The notes: a model not told the origin generated them from the letters alone. Shown: positions 21,346 to 29,575, counted from the first letter of the stretch. The stretch: DNA of 30,565 nt from Burkholderiales bacterium (GCA_011391855.1 JAABPT010000425.1:1-30565); one strand, 5' to 3'. A program made the numbers and translations.

Positions 21346-22221
21346 ATGAACCCCACGCACCTGTCGCTGCACCCGCACAAGAAAGACCTCGGCGGCGGCT
21401 TCGTCGTGCGCCGGCTGCTGCCGGCGGCGGCGCGGCAGGCGGTGGGGCCCTTCCTGTTCTTCGACCACTTCGGTCCCATCGACGTGCGCCCGGAGGACCT
21501 GCACGACGTGCGGCCGCACCCGCACATCGGCCTGGCTACCGTGACTTACCTGTTCGAGGGCGCCGTGCTGCACCGCGACTCCACTGGTGCGGTGCAGCGC
21601 ATCGAGCCCGGCGCCATCAACTGGATGACCGCCGGCCGCGGCATCGTGCACAGCGAGCGCACGCCCGAAGACCAGCGCGGCGTGGTGCGACGCAGCCACG
21701 GCCTGCAGTTGTGGGCCGCGCTGCCGGCGGCCGACGAAGAGGCCGAGCCCGGCTTCGCACACACGCCGGCGGCGGCGATCCCGCAACTGGAGGTGGGCGG
21801 CGCGACGGTGCGCATATTGATCGGCAGCGCCTTTGGCGAAAGCTCGCCGGTGGCGGTGCACTCACCCATGCTGACCCTCGACATCACACTGGCCGCGGGC
21901 GACGCCTTCCCGCTGCCGCTGGCCGCCGAACGCGCGATCTACGTCTTGGACGGTGCGGTGACGCTGGACGGCGAAGCCGTACCGCCGCAGACGATGCGGC
22001 TGCTGGAAGCGGGCGACGAGCCCATGCTGGCCGCCGAAGGCACCGCCCGCGTCGTACTCATCGGCGGCGAGCCGCTGGGGCCGCGCCACATCTGGTGGAA
22101 TTTCGTCTCGTCGCGCCGTGAGCGCATCGCGCAGGCCGCCGACGACTGGGCAGCGCAGCGCATGGGCGTGGTGCCCGGCGACACCGAATTCATCCCGCTG
22201 CCCGAGCGGCGGCCAGCCTGA
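21346..22221 (+). CDS. Pirin family protein
   Basis: A 291-residue bicupin of the pirin family. The N-terminal cupin carries the four metal ligands at the classical positions: His58 and His60 in RPHPHIGL, His102 and Glu104 in GIVHSERTP. The C-terminal cupin with its RIL-IGSAFGESSPV start and the PLGPRHIWWNFVSS segment follows, as in bacterial pirins. Some members have quercetinase activity, others bind regulatory or metabolic proteins, so the role here is undefined. It converges with the MOSC gene (25 bp between stops) and probably starts leaderless. Confidence 0.9.
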   Translation: MNPTHLSLHPHKKDLGGGFVVRRLLPAAARQAVGPFLFFDHFGPIDVRPEDLHDVRPHPHIGLATVTYLFEGAVLHRDSTGAVQRIEPGAINWMTAGRGIVHSERTPEDQRGVVRRSHGLQLWAALPAADEEAEPGFAHTPAAAIPQLEVGGATVRILIGSAFGESSPVAVHSPMLTLDITLAAGDAFPLPLAAERAIYVLDGAVTLDGEAVPPQTMRLLEAGDEPMLAAEGTARVVLIGGEPLGPRHIWWNFVSSRRERIAQAADDWAAQRMGVVPGDTEFIPLPERRPA

Positions 22222-22246
22222 TCGGGGCGTTGCCGCCGCAGCCGGC

Positions 22247-23104
22247 TCAGAAGCGCAGCCGCGCTGTTCCCGCCTGGCCCACGCGCAGCGTGTGCTCCAG
22301 GCCTTCGACGACGACCGCGTTGACACCGAAGGTGATGCCGCCCTGCAGGCGCGGGTCGGCGCGGTAGGTGGCCAGCGTGGCCCCGGGCTCGGCGCCGGTG
22401 TCGGCCGTGGCGGGGTCCACGTTGGGGATGGCGCAGCGCGTGCAGGGTTTGACCAGCCGCAGCCGCAGCGGACCCTCGGCGGTGTCGAAAACGATCTCGT
22501 CGATGTGGTCCTCATCGAAGGGCTGCAGGCCTTCGAGTACCAGGTTGGGCCGGAAGCGCTGCATCGTCACTGGCGCTGCGCCTCGTGCGGCCAGCCGCTG
22601 GTTCAGGTCGTCCAGGGATGCCCGGTTGGCCACCAGGAGCGGGAAGCCGTCGCTGAAGGCGGTTTCGGCCTGCACGTCGCCGGTCCACTGCGGGTCTGCA
22701 AGCCGTTGCTGTTCGGGGTCGAAGCGCACCAGGCGCAGCCGCTTGCCGCCGCCGAGGTAGTCGCTGAACCATTGCGCCGCCAGCGCGCCCATGTCGTAGG
22801 CCTTGACCACGTCGCCCCACACGCGCACGTGGGTGGCGTCTTCCACGGTGTCCAGCCGGACGTGCAGGGCCAGCATGCCGGGGGCGCGCAGCACCATTTC
22901 CTCGCCCTTGAGGGTGGGCTGCACCAGCGCCAGACGCGGCCATTCCCGCTGCGTGAGCATGTCGCTGTGCTCGTCGACCACCATCCAGGCGCGGTCCAGG
23001 TCGATCCCGGTCTCGACCAGCAGCGCCTCGTCCAGGGCGATGCCGGCGCACGACTTGACCGGGTGCACGAAAAGCGCGGCAAGGGTGCAGGCGAGATCGC
23101 TCAA
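22247..23104 (-). CDS. MOSC domain protein (mARC/YcbX-like) with a TTG start
   Basis: A 285-residue protein with the N-terminal MOSC beta-barrel (ALFVHPVKSCAGIALDEALL) and a C-terminal MOSC domain. The motif VKPCTRCAIPNVDP contains Cys221 and Cys224; one of these is expected to bind molybdenum in mARC/YcbX-type enzymes, which reduce N-hydroxylated compounds. The electron donor domain found in YcbX is absent, so a separate ferredoxin is needed. The start is a TTG: an in-frame stop lies 6 codons upstream, no ATG fits before the conserved barrel, and GGAG stands 5 bases before the TTG. Confidence 0.87.
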   Translation of the reverse strand: MSDLACTLAALFVHPVKSCAGIALDEALLVETGIDLDRAWMVVDEHSDMLTQREWPRLALVQPTLKGEEMVLRAPGMLALHVRLDTVEDATHVRVWGDVVKAYDMGALAAQWFSDYLGGGKRLRLVRFDPEQQRLADPQWTGDVQAETAFSDGFPLLVANRASLDDLNQRLAARGAAPVTMQRFRPNLVLEGLQPFDEDHIDEIVFDTAEGPLRLRLVKPCTRCAIPNVDPATADTGAEPGATLATYRADPRLQGGITFGVNAVVVEGLEHTLRVGQAGTARLRF

Positions 23105-23157
23105 GAACGCTCCGAAGGGTCATCCAGTTTGCTTCATTGTGCCGCTGGCGGCCTTCC

Positions 23158-23163
23158 TACAAT
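23158..23163 (+). promoter_or_regulatory. Possible ubiH-like gene -10 element directly before the GTG start
   Basis: TACAAT ends 6 bases before the GTG at 23170, placing +1 on the G of the start codon. The spacer holds the small inverted repeat GCCGC-TG-GCGGC. No Shine-Dalgarno sequence fits. Confidence 0.5.
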
Positions 23164-23169
23164 GCGCGA

Positions 23170-24276
23170 GTGATCCAATTCGACATTCTCGTGCGCGGCG
23201 CCGGTGCCGTGGGCCTGACGGCCGCGCTGGCGCTTTCTCGCCAGGGCTGGCGCGTGGCGCTGCTGGGCGAGGCCGCTGCCCCGGGCGGCGATGACGTGCG
23301 CGCCTATGCGCTCAACCGCAGCTCGGTGGCGCTGCTGCAGGGGCTGAAGGTGTGGGAGGCCATTCCCGCCGACGCCCGCACGCCGGTTTTCGACATGCAC
23401 GTGCAGGGCGACGCCGCCGGCGCGGTGCTGGACTTCTCGGCCTGGACGCAGTCGGTGGGCGAACTGGCCTGGATCGTCGACGCGGCCGAACTGGAAACCG
23501 CGCTGCGCGCCGCAGCACGTTTTGCGCCGCACGTCACCACCGTCGGACACGAGGTGCCGGCCGGGCTGCAAGTGCTGGCCGAAGGCAAGGACTCGGCCAC
23601 CCGCGCCCGGTTGGGCGTGAACATGCCGCGGCGGGCCTACGGGCAGCGCGGCATTGCGGCACGGCTGGTGGCCAGCCAGCCGCACGCCGGCCTGGCGCGG
23701 CAGTGGTTCCGCAGCCCCGACGTGCTGGCCCTGCTGCCGCTGGACCGCCCGCGCGCCGGCCACGGCCTGGGCCTGGTGTGGTCGGTGGCCGACGCGCGTG
23801 CCGACGAGCTGATGGCGCTGCCCGAGTCCGATTTCGTTGCCGAGCTCATGCAGGCCAGCCAGGGCGCTGCCGGCACGCTGGAACTGGCCAGCCCGCGCGC
23901 GCAATGGCCGCTGTCGCTGGCGCAGGCCGAAGCCGTGCATGGCCCGGGCTGGGTGCTGGTGGGCGACGCGGCGCACGTGGTGCATCCGTTGGCCGGCCAA
24001 GGGCTGAACCTGGGGCTGGCCGACGTGGCCGCGCTGGCCGAGGTGCTGGCCGAGCGTGAACCGTGGCGGCCGCTCGCCGACGCGCGGCTGCTGCAGCGCT
24101 ATGCGCGCCGCCGCATCGGCCCCACGCTGGCCATGGCCGGGCTCACCGACGGCCTGCTGCACCTGTTTGCCAGCCCGGCGCCGCTGGCGCGGGAACTTCG
24201 CAACCGCGGAATGAGTCTCGTCAATCACCTCACGCCGCTGAAGCGGTTGCTGGCCGCGCGTGCGCTCGGCAGCTGA
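23170..24276 (+). CDS. UbiH/VisC-type FAD-dependent monooxygenase
   Basis: A 368-residue flavoprotein of the UbiH/UbiF/VisC family, which hydroxylates ubiquinone precursors or similar aromatics. The N-terminal dinucleotide fold has RGAGAVGLTAALALSRQG. The second FAD motif is VLVGDAAHVVHPLAGQGLNLGLADVAALAEVL, the ubiH-family signature. It is somewhat shorter than typical members, and the mid-protein DG motif is poorly conserved, so which ring position it acts on cannot be told. The GTG at 23170 gives the usual IQFDILVRGAG start; an in-frame ATG upstream at 23137 would precede the promoter. dsbC follows after 25 bp, a usual Burkholderiales pair. Confidence 0.85.
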   Translation: MIQFDILVRGAGAVGLTAALALSRQGWRVALLGEAAAPGGDDVRAYALNRSSVALLQGLKVWEAIPADARTPVFDMHVQGDAAGAVLDFSAWTQSVGELAWIVDAAELETALRAAARFAPHVTTVGHEVPAGLQVLAEGKDSATRARLGVNMPRRAYGQRGIAARLVASQPHAGLARQWFRSPDVLALLPLDRPRAGHGLGLVWSVADARADELMALPESDFVAELMQASQGAAGTLELASPRAQWPLSLAQAEAVHGPGWVLVGDAAHVVHPLAGQGLNLGLADVAALAEVLAEREPWRPLADARLLQRYARRRIGPTLAMAGLTDGLLHLFASPAPLARELRNRGMSLVNHLTPLKRLLAARALGS

Positions 24277-24301
24277 TGCCCCCCGACCAGGACGACCTCC
24301 C

Positions 24302-25036
24302 ATGAAAAATGCGTTTTCGATCAAGCCGGCGCTGGCCGCCACGATGTTGCTGCTGTCCTTCGGCGTGCTGGCCCAGGAGGCCGCGATCCGCAAGACCCTG
24401 GCCGAGCGGCTGCCCAACCTGCCCAAGATCGACGAGGTCACGCGCACGCCCATTCCCGGCGTCTACGAGGTGCGCTATGGCGGCACCGAGATCTTCTACA
24501 GCGACGCCACCGGCGAGCACATCCTCAACGGCGCGCTGATAGAAACCAAGACGCGCACCGACCTCACCGAGGCGCGGCTGGAAAAGTTGCTGGCCATCGA
24601 CTTCGACAAGCTGCCGTTGAAGGACGCCATGGTGCAGCGCCAGGGCAGCGGGGCGCGCAAGGTGGCGGTCTTCGTGGACCCGAACTGCGGCTACTGCAAG
24701 CGTTTCGAGCGCGACATGGCCGCCGTCAAGGACGTCACCATCTACACCTTCCTGATCCCCATCCTGGGGCCGGACTCCACCGCCAAGTCGCGCGACATCT
24801 GGTGCGCCAAGGAGCCCATGCGCGCCTGGCGCGACTGGATGCTCGACGCCGTGGTGCCCGCCAAGGCCATGGGCAAGTGCGACGACGCGGCGATCGAACG
24901 CAACCTGGCGTTCTCGCGGGCGCACCGCATCAACGGCACGCCGGCCGTCATCTTCGAGGACGGCACGCGCAAGCCGGGGGCGCTGCCGCGCGCCGAGGTC
25001 GAACGGCTGCTGGTGGCCGCCAGCGCCAACAAATAG
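24302..25036 (+). CDS. dsbC: Periplasmic thiol:disulfide interchange protein DsbC
   Basis: DsbC isomerises wrong disulfides in the periplasm. The 244-residue precursor has a signal peptide cleaved near residue 24 (FGVLA-Q), the N-terminal dimerisation domain (IPGVYEVRYGGTEIFYSDATGEHILNG), and the thioredoxin-like domain. The active site is CGYC (129-132) in VFVDPNCGYCKRF, the structural cysteines are Cys168 and Cys193, and the cis-proline segment is NGTPAVIFEDG. Length matches DsbC rather than DsbG. A hairpin without T tract follows the stop codon. Confidence 0.94.
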   Translation: MKNAFSIKPALAATMLLLSFGVLAQEAAIRKTLAERLPNLPKIDEVTRTPIPGVYEVRYGGTEIFYSDATGEHILNGALIETKTRTDLTEARLEKLLAIDFDKLPLKDAMVQRQGSGARKVAVFVDPNCGYCKRFERDMAAVKDVTIYTFLIPILGPDSTAKSRDIWCAKEPMRAWRDWMLDAVVPAKAMGKCDDAAIERNLAFSRAHRINGTPAVIFEDGTRKPGALPRAEVERLLVAASANK

Positions 25037-25049
25037 CCTTCGCGGTGCG

Positions 25050-25065
25050 GCCGCCCCCGGGCGGC
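25050..25065. repeat. GC hairpin downstream of dsbC
   Basis: GCCGCCC (25050-25056) and GGGCGGC (25059-25065) form a 7-bp perfect stem with a 2-nt gap. It lies in the 112-bp space between dsbC and the DUF3108 gene. Without a T tract it is not a standard terminator; it may slow decay or be a Rho-related pause site. Nothing else is evident in that space. Confidence 0.4.
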
Positions 25066-25148
25066 TGCGAGCCCACCCTGGACGGCATGAGCGCGCAGGG
25101 CCACTCCAAAGCGCTTATCCCTGAGCGCGCAACGCGAGGGGCAGACCG

Positions 25149-26396
25149 GTGAGTGCCCCGCTTGCGACCGGGCCCCGGCAAGGGCGCAGCTTGGCGGCGC
25201 TGGCCGCGGCGGTGACCCTGGCGCACGTCTGGCTGGCCGGCGCGGTGTGGCCCGACCGCCTGGGCGAGGGCGCCGCCGACACCGTGCCGCGGCGCATCGA
25301 GGTCGCCTTCGTGCGTGAACTCGCCCACGCAACGCCACCGGTCGTGGCGGCCCCCGCCGCGCGGCGGCCGCGCGCGGCCGCCTCACCGCCCCTGCCGGCG
25401 TCGGCGCCAGCGGCCACGGTTCAGGCCCAGGCGGAGGGCCAACCCGTGGCCGCGCCGCCACTGGAGGGGCCTGCCGAAGCGTCCTCGGAATGGCCTGCAG
25501 CGCCCGCCACGCCCGCCAAGCCCGCCGCGCCAGCCGCGCAATGGCCTGCGTCCGTGGCCGACGGGCCGCCGGCCGAACCGATCGTGGACGGGGCTGCAGA
25601 TCCGGCCCTCGAACCGGCGCCACCCGATGCCCAGGCACGGGCGAAGGCGCCCGGGGAGGCCGCGGAGTCAGCGGAGTCAGCGGCCGCGCCGGCAGCGCAG
25701 GCCGCTGTGCCGGCCGCTTTCGACTGGCCGCCGTCCACCCGCCTGAGCTACCGCCTCAGCGGCAACTACCGCGGCCCGGTGGAAGGGCAGGCGCAGGTGG
25801 AATGGCTGCGCTCGGGATCGCGCTACCAGGTGCACATGGAAGTGAGCATCGGCCCGTCCTTTGCGCCGCTGATGAGCCGGCGCGTGGCCAGCGAAGGCGA
25901 GATCACGGCCGAAGGCCTGCGGCCGAGCCGCTACGACGAGGAAACCCGCATCGTGCTGCGCGAACCGCGCCGGCTCGTCGTCTTCCTGGACGCCGACCGC
26001 GTGCGCCTGCCGGGTGGCAGCGACCTGCCGCGGCCCGCAGGCGTGCAGGACAGTGCCAGCCAGTTCGTGCAGCTCACCTGGCTGTTCACCACCCGGCCCG
26101 CGTTGCTGCAGCCAGGGGTGGCCATCACCCTGCCGCTGGCGCTGCCGCGGCGCGTGCAGGACTGGGTCTACGAGGTGCAGCAACCGGAGCTGCTGTCCAC
26201 GCCCGCCGGCGAGGTGCTGGCGCTGCACGTGAAGCCGCGGCGCGAAGCCGTGCGCAGCGGTGACCTGGCCGCCGAGATATGGGTCGCGCCCAGCCTGCAG
26301 TACCTGCCGGTGCGCATCGTGATCCGGCAGGACGAGGAGACCTATGTCGACCTGGTCATCGAGCGCCTGCCGCTGCAGGCGGAACCCGGCCGCTGA
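25149..26396 (+). CDS. DUF3108 protein with a TonB-like membrane anchor and Pro/Ala-rich linker
   Basis: A 415-residue protein in three parts. A cytosolic N terminus leads into one helix (about residues 15-33, LAALAAAVTLAHVWLAGAVW). A long low-complexity Pro/Ala linker follows (about 60-195). The C-terminal DUF3108 domain (about 195-410) has LSYRLSGNYRGPVEGQAQVEW, LRPSRYDEETR, QFVQLTWLFTTRP and IWVAPSLQYLPVRIVIRQD. DUF3108 domains are periplasmic, lipoprotein-like beta structures of unknown function. The anchor and linker resemble the spanning part of TonB, so it may reach across the periplasm. A tandem 9-mer (GCGGAGTCA twice) lies in the linker. The start is GTG at 25149; no ATG fits upstream of the helix. 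Confidence 0.8.
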   Translation: MSAPLATGPRQGRSLAALAAAVTLAHVWLAGAVWPDRLGEGAADTVPRRIEVAFVRELAHATPPVVAAPAARRPRAAASPPLPASAPAATVQAQAEGQPVAAPPLEGPAEASSEWPAAPATPAKPAAPAAQWPASVADGPPAEPIVDGAADPALEPAPPDAQARAKAPGEAAESAESAAAPAAQAAVPAAFDWPPSTRLSYRLSGNYRGPVEGQAQVEWLRSGSRYQVHMEVSIGPSFAPLMSRRVASEGEITAEGLRPSRYDEETRIVLREPRRLVVFLDADRVRLPGGSDLPRPAGVQDSASQFVQLTWLFTTRPALLQPGVAITLPLALPRRVQDWVYEVQQPELLSTPAGEVLALHVKPRREAVRSGDLAAEIWVAPSLQYLPVRIVIRQDEETYVDLVIERLPLQAEPGR

Positions 26397-26432
26397 CCAC
26401 CTGCCGCGGCCCGCGCCACCGGTGCGAAGGCC

Positions 26433-26458
26433 TGCAACGCCGCCGTATAGTCGTTGCA
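26433..26458 (+). promoter_or_regulatory. Enoyl-CoA hydratase promoter with an inverted repeat around the -10
   Basis: TATAGT (26446-26451) is a good -10, giving +1 near 26458 and a 20-nt leader that contains the ribosome site GGAGGA (26465-26470). TGCAACG (26433-26439) and CGTTGCA (26452-26458) are perfect reverse complements 12 bases apart and enclose the -10. This is a likely repressor site; it does not match FadR or PsrA motifs I know. Confidence 0.5.
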
Positions 26459-26477
26459 AAGCCTGGAGGAGAGCCCC

Positions 26478-27269
26478 ATGACCGAAGCCCTGATCCTGAC
26501 CGACGTGCGCCCCGGCGAAGGCGAGCGCCGCATTGCGCTGATCACGCTGAACCGCCCGAAGCAGTTGAACGCGCTGAACGACGCGCTGATGGACCAGCTC
26601 GGCGCTGCGCTGCTGGAATTCGACCGCGACCCCGGCATCGGCTGCATCGTCGTCACCGGCAGCGAGAAGGCTTTCGCCGCCGGCGCCGATATCTCGGCGA
26701 TGGCGAAGAAGACCTTCATGGAGGCGCACCACGGCGAATTCATCACGCGCAACTGGGAAACCATGCGCCAGGTGAAGAAGCCGGTGATCGCGGCCGTTTC
26801 CGGCTTCGCCCTGGGCGGCGGCTGCGAACTGGCGATGATGTGCGACTTCATCATCGCCGCCGAGACGGCGAAATTCGGCCAGCCCGAGATCAAGATCGGC
26901 ATCATTCCCGGCGCCGGCGGCACGCAGAGGCTGCCGCGTGCGGTGGGCAAGAGCAAGGCCATGGACATGGTGCTCACCGCCCGCATGATGGACGCCGCCG
27001 AGGCCGAACGCGCCGGCTTGGTGTCGCGCGTGGTGCCGGCCGACAGGCTGCTTGAAGAAGCGCTGGCCGCCGCCGCCGCCATCTGCGCCATGAGCGCACC
27101 CAGCGTGGCCTTTGCCAAGGAATGCGTCAACCGCGCCTTCGAAGGCAGCCTGGCCGACGGCATGAGCTACGAGCGCCGCATCTTCCATTCGCTGTTTGCC
27201 ACCGAAGACCAGAAGGAAGGCATGGACGCCTTCCTGAACAAGCGCAAGCCGGCCTTCAAGCACGGGTGA
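26478..27269 (+). CDS. Enoyl-CoA hydratase/isomerase family protein (crotonase)
   Basis: The 263-residue product is a crotonase that most likely hydrates trans-2-enoyl-CoA in fatty-acid or amino-acid degradation. The oxyanion-hole glycines lie in FAAGADISAM and GGGCELAMMCD. Both catalytic glutamates of true hydratases are present, one in GGGCELA and the other in QPEIKIGIIPGAGGTQRLPRAVG, so hydratase rather than isomerase activity is likely. The C-terminal helices end AFLNKRKPAFKHG, as in typical short-chain enoyl-CoA hydratases. GGAGGA 7 bases before the ATG fixes the start. It stands alone and converges with the PNPOx-like gene. Confidence 0.9.
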   Translation: MTEALILTDVRPGEGERRIALITLNRPKQLNALNDALMDQLGAALLEFDRDPGIGCIVVTGSEKAFAAGADISAMAKKTFMEAHHGEFITRNWETMRQVKKPVIAAVSGFALGGGCELAMMCDFIIAAETAKFGQPEIKIGIIPGAGGTQRLPRAVGKSKAMDMVLTARMMDAAEAERAGLVSRVVPADRLLEEALAAAAAICAMSAPSVAFAKECVNRAFEGSLADGMSYERRIFHSLFATEDQKEGMDAFLNKRKPAFKHG

Positions 27270-27303
27270 CGGCGGCAGGCGCAGCCGGCGCCGTGCACAG
27301 CGG

Positions 27304-27855
27304 CTACGGCGTGACCCAGCGCCTGCCGCGGTTGTCGAACAGCGCGCGCCGGTGCCCGTCGGCGTGCAGCTCCAGCCAGTCGACGGCCTGCACCTCCGCG
27401 GCCAGCACCGCGAAGTGCGCGCGGCTGCCGCGCTGCGGCAACGGGTGCTCGATGGCGCTGCCCGGTGGCAGCGGCGACAGATAGTCGTGCGCGGCCGGCG
27501 TCATCTTCAGCTGCGCCCAGCGCGACGAGACCGTGAGCCCCGAAGTCTGCAGCGCCAGGTGCACACGCAGCCGCAGTTGCCAACCCAGCGGGTCCGACCA
27601 CAGCACCAGCGTGCCTTGCGGATGGCGCTCGACCTGCTGCGCCTTGGCGCTGCGCGCGTCGGTGTAGACGAGCAGCGTGCGCGTGGTGGCGTCCAGGTCG
27701 CGCAGTACCACGCTGCGTGCGTCGGCGCGCTCGCCGTCCACGGTGGCCAGCACGCCCACGCGCCAGGGGTGGCCCTTGTCGCGTACCGCCGCGCACAACT
27801 CGGCCCAGACGACGGTCTCGATCTCGGTCAGTTGTTCGAGTCGCGCCTCGGGCAT
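27304..27855 (-). CDS. Pyridoxamine 5'-phosphate oxidase-like FMN-binding protein
   Basis: A 183-residue protein of the FMN-binding split barrel, closer to the Alr4036-type branch than to classical PdxH. The first strands read HPWRVGVLATVDGERADARSVVLRDLDATTRTLLVYTDARSAKAQQVERHPQGTLVLW in part, carrying the R-x-V-x-L-R FMN-phosphate motif and the DARSAK segment, and it ends in RRALFDNRGRRWVTP, like PNPOx C termini. The exact substrate is uncertain. It lies 35 bp downstream of lysS on the same strand, so the two may be co-transcribed. Confidence 0.75.
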   Translation of the reverse strand: MPEARLEQLTEIETVVWAELCAAVRDKGHPWRVGVLATVDGERADARSVVLRDLDATTRTLLVYTDARSAKAQQVERHPQGTLVLWSDPLGWQLRLRVHLALQTSGLTVSSRWAQLKMTPAAHDYLSPLPPGSAIEHPLPQRGSRAHFAVLAAEVQAVDWLELHADGHRRALFDNRGRRWVTP

Positions 27856-27890
27856 GGCGTGCTTTCAGCGTTGGCGCCGCAATGCAGGCG

Positions 27891-29429
27891 TCATGCGGAT
27901 TCCCGCCTGAGCGCCGGGAACAGGATCACGTCGCGGATGCTCTGGCTGTCGGTCAGCAGCATGATCAGCCGGTCGATGCCGATGCCGCAGCCGCCTGCCG
28001 GCGGCATGCCGTATTCCAGCGCGCGGATGAAGTCGGCGTCGTAGTACATCGCCTCCTCGTCACCGGCTTCCTTGTTCGCGGCCTGGGCCAGGAAGCGCGC
28101 CGCCTGGTCCTCGGCGTCGTTCAGTTCCGAGAAACCGTTGGCCATCTCGCGCCCGGTGATGAAGAGTTCGAAGCGCTCGGTGACGGCCGGGTTGGTGTCG
28201 GAGGCGCGCGCCAGCGGCGACACCTCCACGGGATAGTCGACGATGAAGGTGGGCTGCCACAACTGCGCTTCCACCACCTCTTCGAAGACGCCGAACTGCA
28301 GTTCGGCCAGCTTCCAGTGCGCAGGCGGTTCCTCGCCCAGCGCCTTCAGCCGCGCGTGCAGCGCGGCGGCGTCCTGGGCCTCGGCGGCGCTCAGGCCGGC
28401 GAAGGCCACCAGCGCTTCGCTCACCGTCATGCGGGCGAAGGGCTGGTCCAGGTCGACCTCCTTGCCGGCATACGACAGCGTGGCGGTGCCGGCGGCGGCG
28501 CGCGCGGCGTGGCGCAGCACCTGTTCGGTGAAGTCCATCAGATCATGGTGCGTCCAGTAGGCCGCATAGAACTCCATCATCGTGAATTCGGGGTTGTGGC
28601 GGACGCTGATGCCTTCGTTGCGGTAGCTGCGGTTGATCTCGAACACGCGATCGAAGCCGCCCACCAGCAGCCGCTTCAGGTACAGCTCGGGCGCGATGCG
28701 CAGGAACATCTCCTGGTCCAGCGCGTTGTGGTGGGTGACGAAGGGCTTGGCGTTGGCGCCACCCGGAATGGGGTGCAGCATCGGCGTTTCCACTTCCAGG
28801 AAACCGTGCTCGACCATGAAATTGCGGATCGAGCTCACCGCCTTGCTGCGCGCCACGAAGCGTTCGCGTGCGGTCTCGTCGGTGATGAGGTCGACGTAGC
28901 GCTGGCGGTATTTCTGCTCCTGGTCGGTCATGCCGTGGAACTTGTCGGGCAGCGGGCGCAGGCTCTTGGTGAGCAGCCGCACCCTTGTCGCGCGGATCGA
29001 GAGTTCGCCGGTCTTGGTACGGAAGAGCGTGCCTTCGCAGCCCAGGATGTCGCCCAGGTCCCAGCGCTTGAAGGCGGCCAGCGCCTCGGCGCCCACCGCG
29101 TCCTGTGTCACGTAGAGCTGGATGCGGCCGTGCCTTTCGCCCATCGAGCCGTCCTGCAGCGTGGCGAAGCAGGCACGACCCATGACGCGCTTGAGCATCA
29201 TGCGGCCGGCCACCGCCACGGCCACGGCCTGTGGTTCCAGTTCCTCGTTCGGCACCTCGCCATAGCGATGATGCAGGTCGGCAGCCTGGTGGCGCGGCTT
29301 GAAGTCGTTGGGGAAGGCGATGCCGGCGGTGCGAATGGCGGCGAGTTTTTCGCGGCGTTCGGCGATGAGCTGGTTGTCGTCGGCGGCCGGGGTCGGCGCT
29401 GCGGCGGGCGGGGCGTGGGTGTCGGACAT
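27891..29429 (-). CDS. lysS: Lysyl-tRNA synthetase (class II)
   Basis: LysS charges tRNA-Lys in the cytosol. The 512-residue product has the N-terminal OB-fold anticodon-binding domain (VAVAGRMMLKRVMGRACFATLQDGS) and the class II catalytic core. Motif 1 is in VEHGFLEVETPMLHPIPGGANAKPF, motif 2 in FEINRSYRNEGISVRHNPEFTMMEFY, and motif 3 in GCGIGIDRLIMLLTDS. The N-terminal extension SDTHAPPAAAPTPAADDN is disordered and typical of the order. The ATG at 29429 is chosen as the family start. TAAAAT (29460-29455) gives a leader of about 19 nt. The usual prfB partner is not adjacent. Confidence 0.97.
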   Translation of the reverse strand: MSDTHAPPAAAPTPAADDNQLIAERREKLAAIRTAGIAFPNDFKPRHQAADLHHRYGEVPNEELEPQAVAVAVAGRMMLKRVMGRACFATLQDGSMGERHGRIQLYVTQDAVGAEALAAFKRWDLGDILGCEGTLFRTKTGELSIRATRVRLLTKSLRPLPDKFHGMTDQEQKYRQRYVDLITDETARERFVARSKAVSSIRNFMVEHGFLEVETPMLHPIPGGANAKPFVTHHNALDQEMFLRIAPELYLKRLLVGGFDRVFEINRSYRNEGISVRHNPEFTMMEFYAAYWTHHDLMDFTEQVLRHAARAAAGTATLSYAGKEVDLDQPFARMTVSEALVAFAGLSAAEAQDAAALHARLKALGEEPPAHWKLAELQFGVFEEVVEAQLWQPTFIVDYPVEVSPLARASDTNPAVTERFELFITGREMANGFSELNDAEDQAARFLAQAANKEAGDEEAMYYDADFIRALEYGMPPAGGCGIGIDRLIMLLTDSQSIRDVILFPALRRESA

Positions 29430-29454
29430 CGGGCAGGCCGGAGTGAAGGCGCAG

Positions 29455-29460
29455 ATTTTA
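29455..29460 (-). promoter_or_regulatory. Possible lysS -10 element
   Basis: TAAAAT on the minus strand lies 25 bases before the lysS ATG, in a gap that is otherwise GC-rich. The predicted leader is about 19 nt. Confidence 0.45.
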
Positions 29461-29535
29461 GGCGGCGCACCTGACGCTGGGGCAGGACGCCGGGGCCAGC
29501 ACCGCCGGCACCGCGGCACTGCACAGGGCGGCCCG

Positions 29536-29541
29536 TAGAAT
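29536..29541 (+). promoter_or_regulatory. Possible flippase gene -10 element
   Basis: TAGAAT lies 34 bases before the flippase ATG. The predicted +1 is near 29548 with a leader of about 28 nt. No good -35 is seen. Confidence 0.35.
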
Positions 29542-29575
29542 TCGCCGGCCCGCGCTGCCCCCGGCGCGAACCGAC

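Noticed and set aside
25037..25148. A small gene between dsbC and the DUF3108 gene.
   Set aside because: No frame with a plausible start and ribosome site covers the gap; only a GC hairpin is visible.
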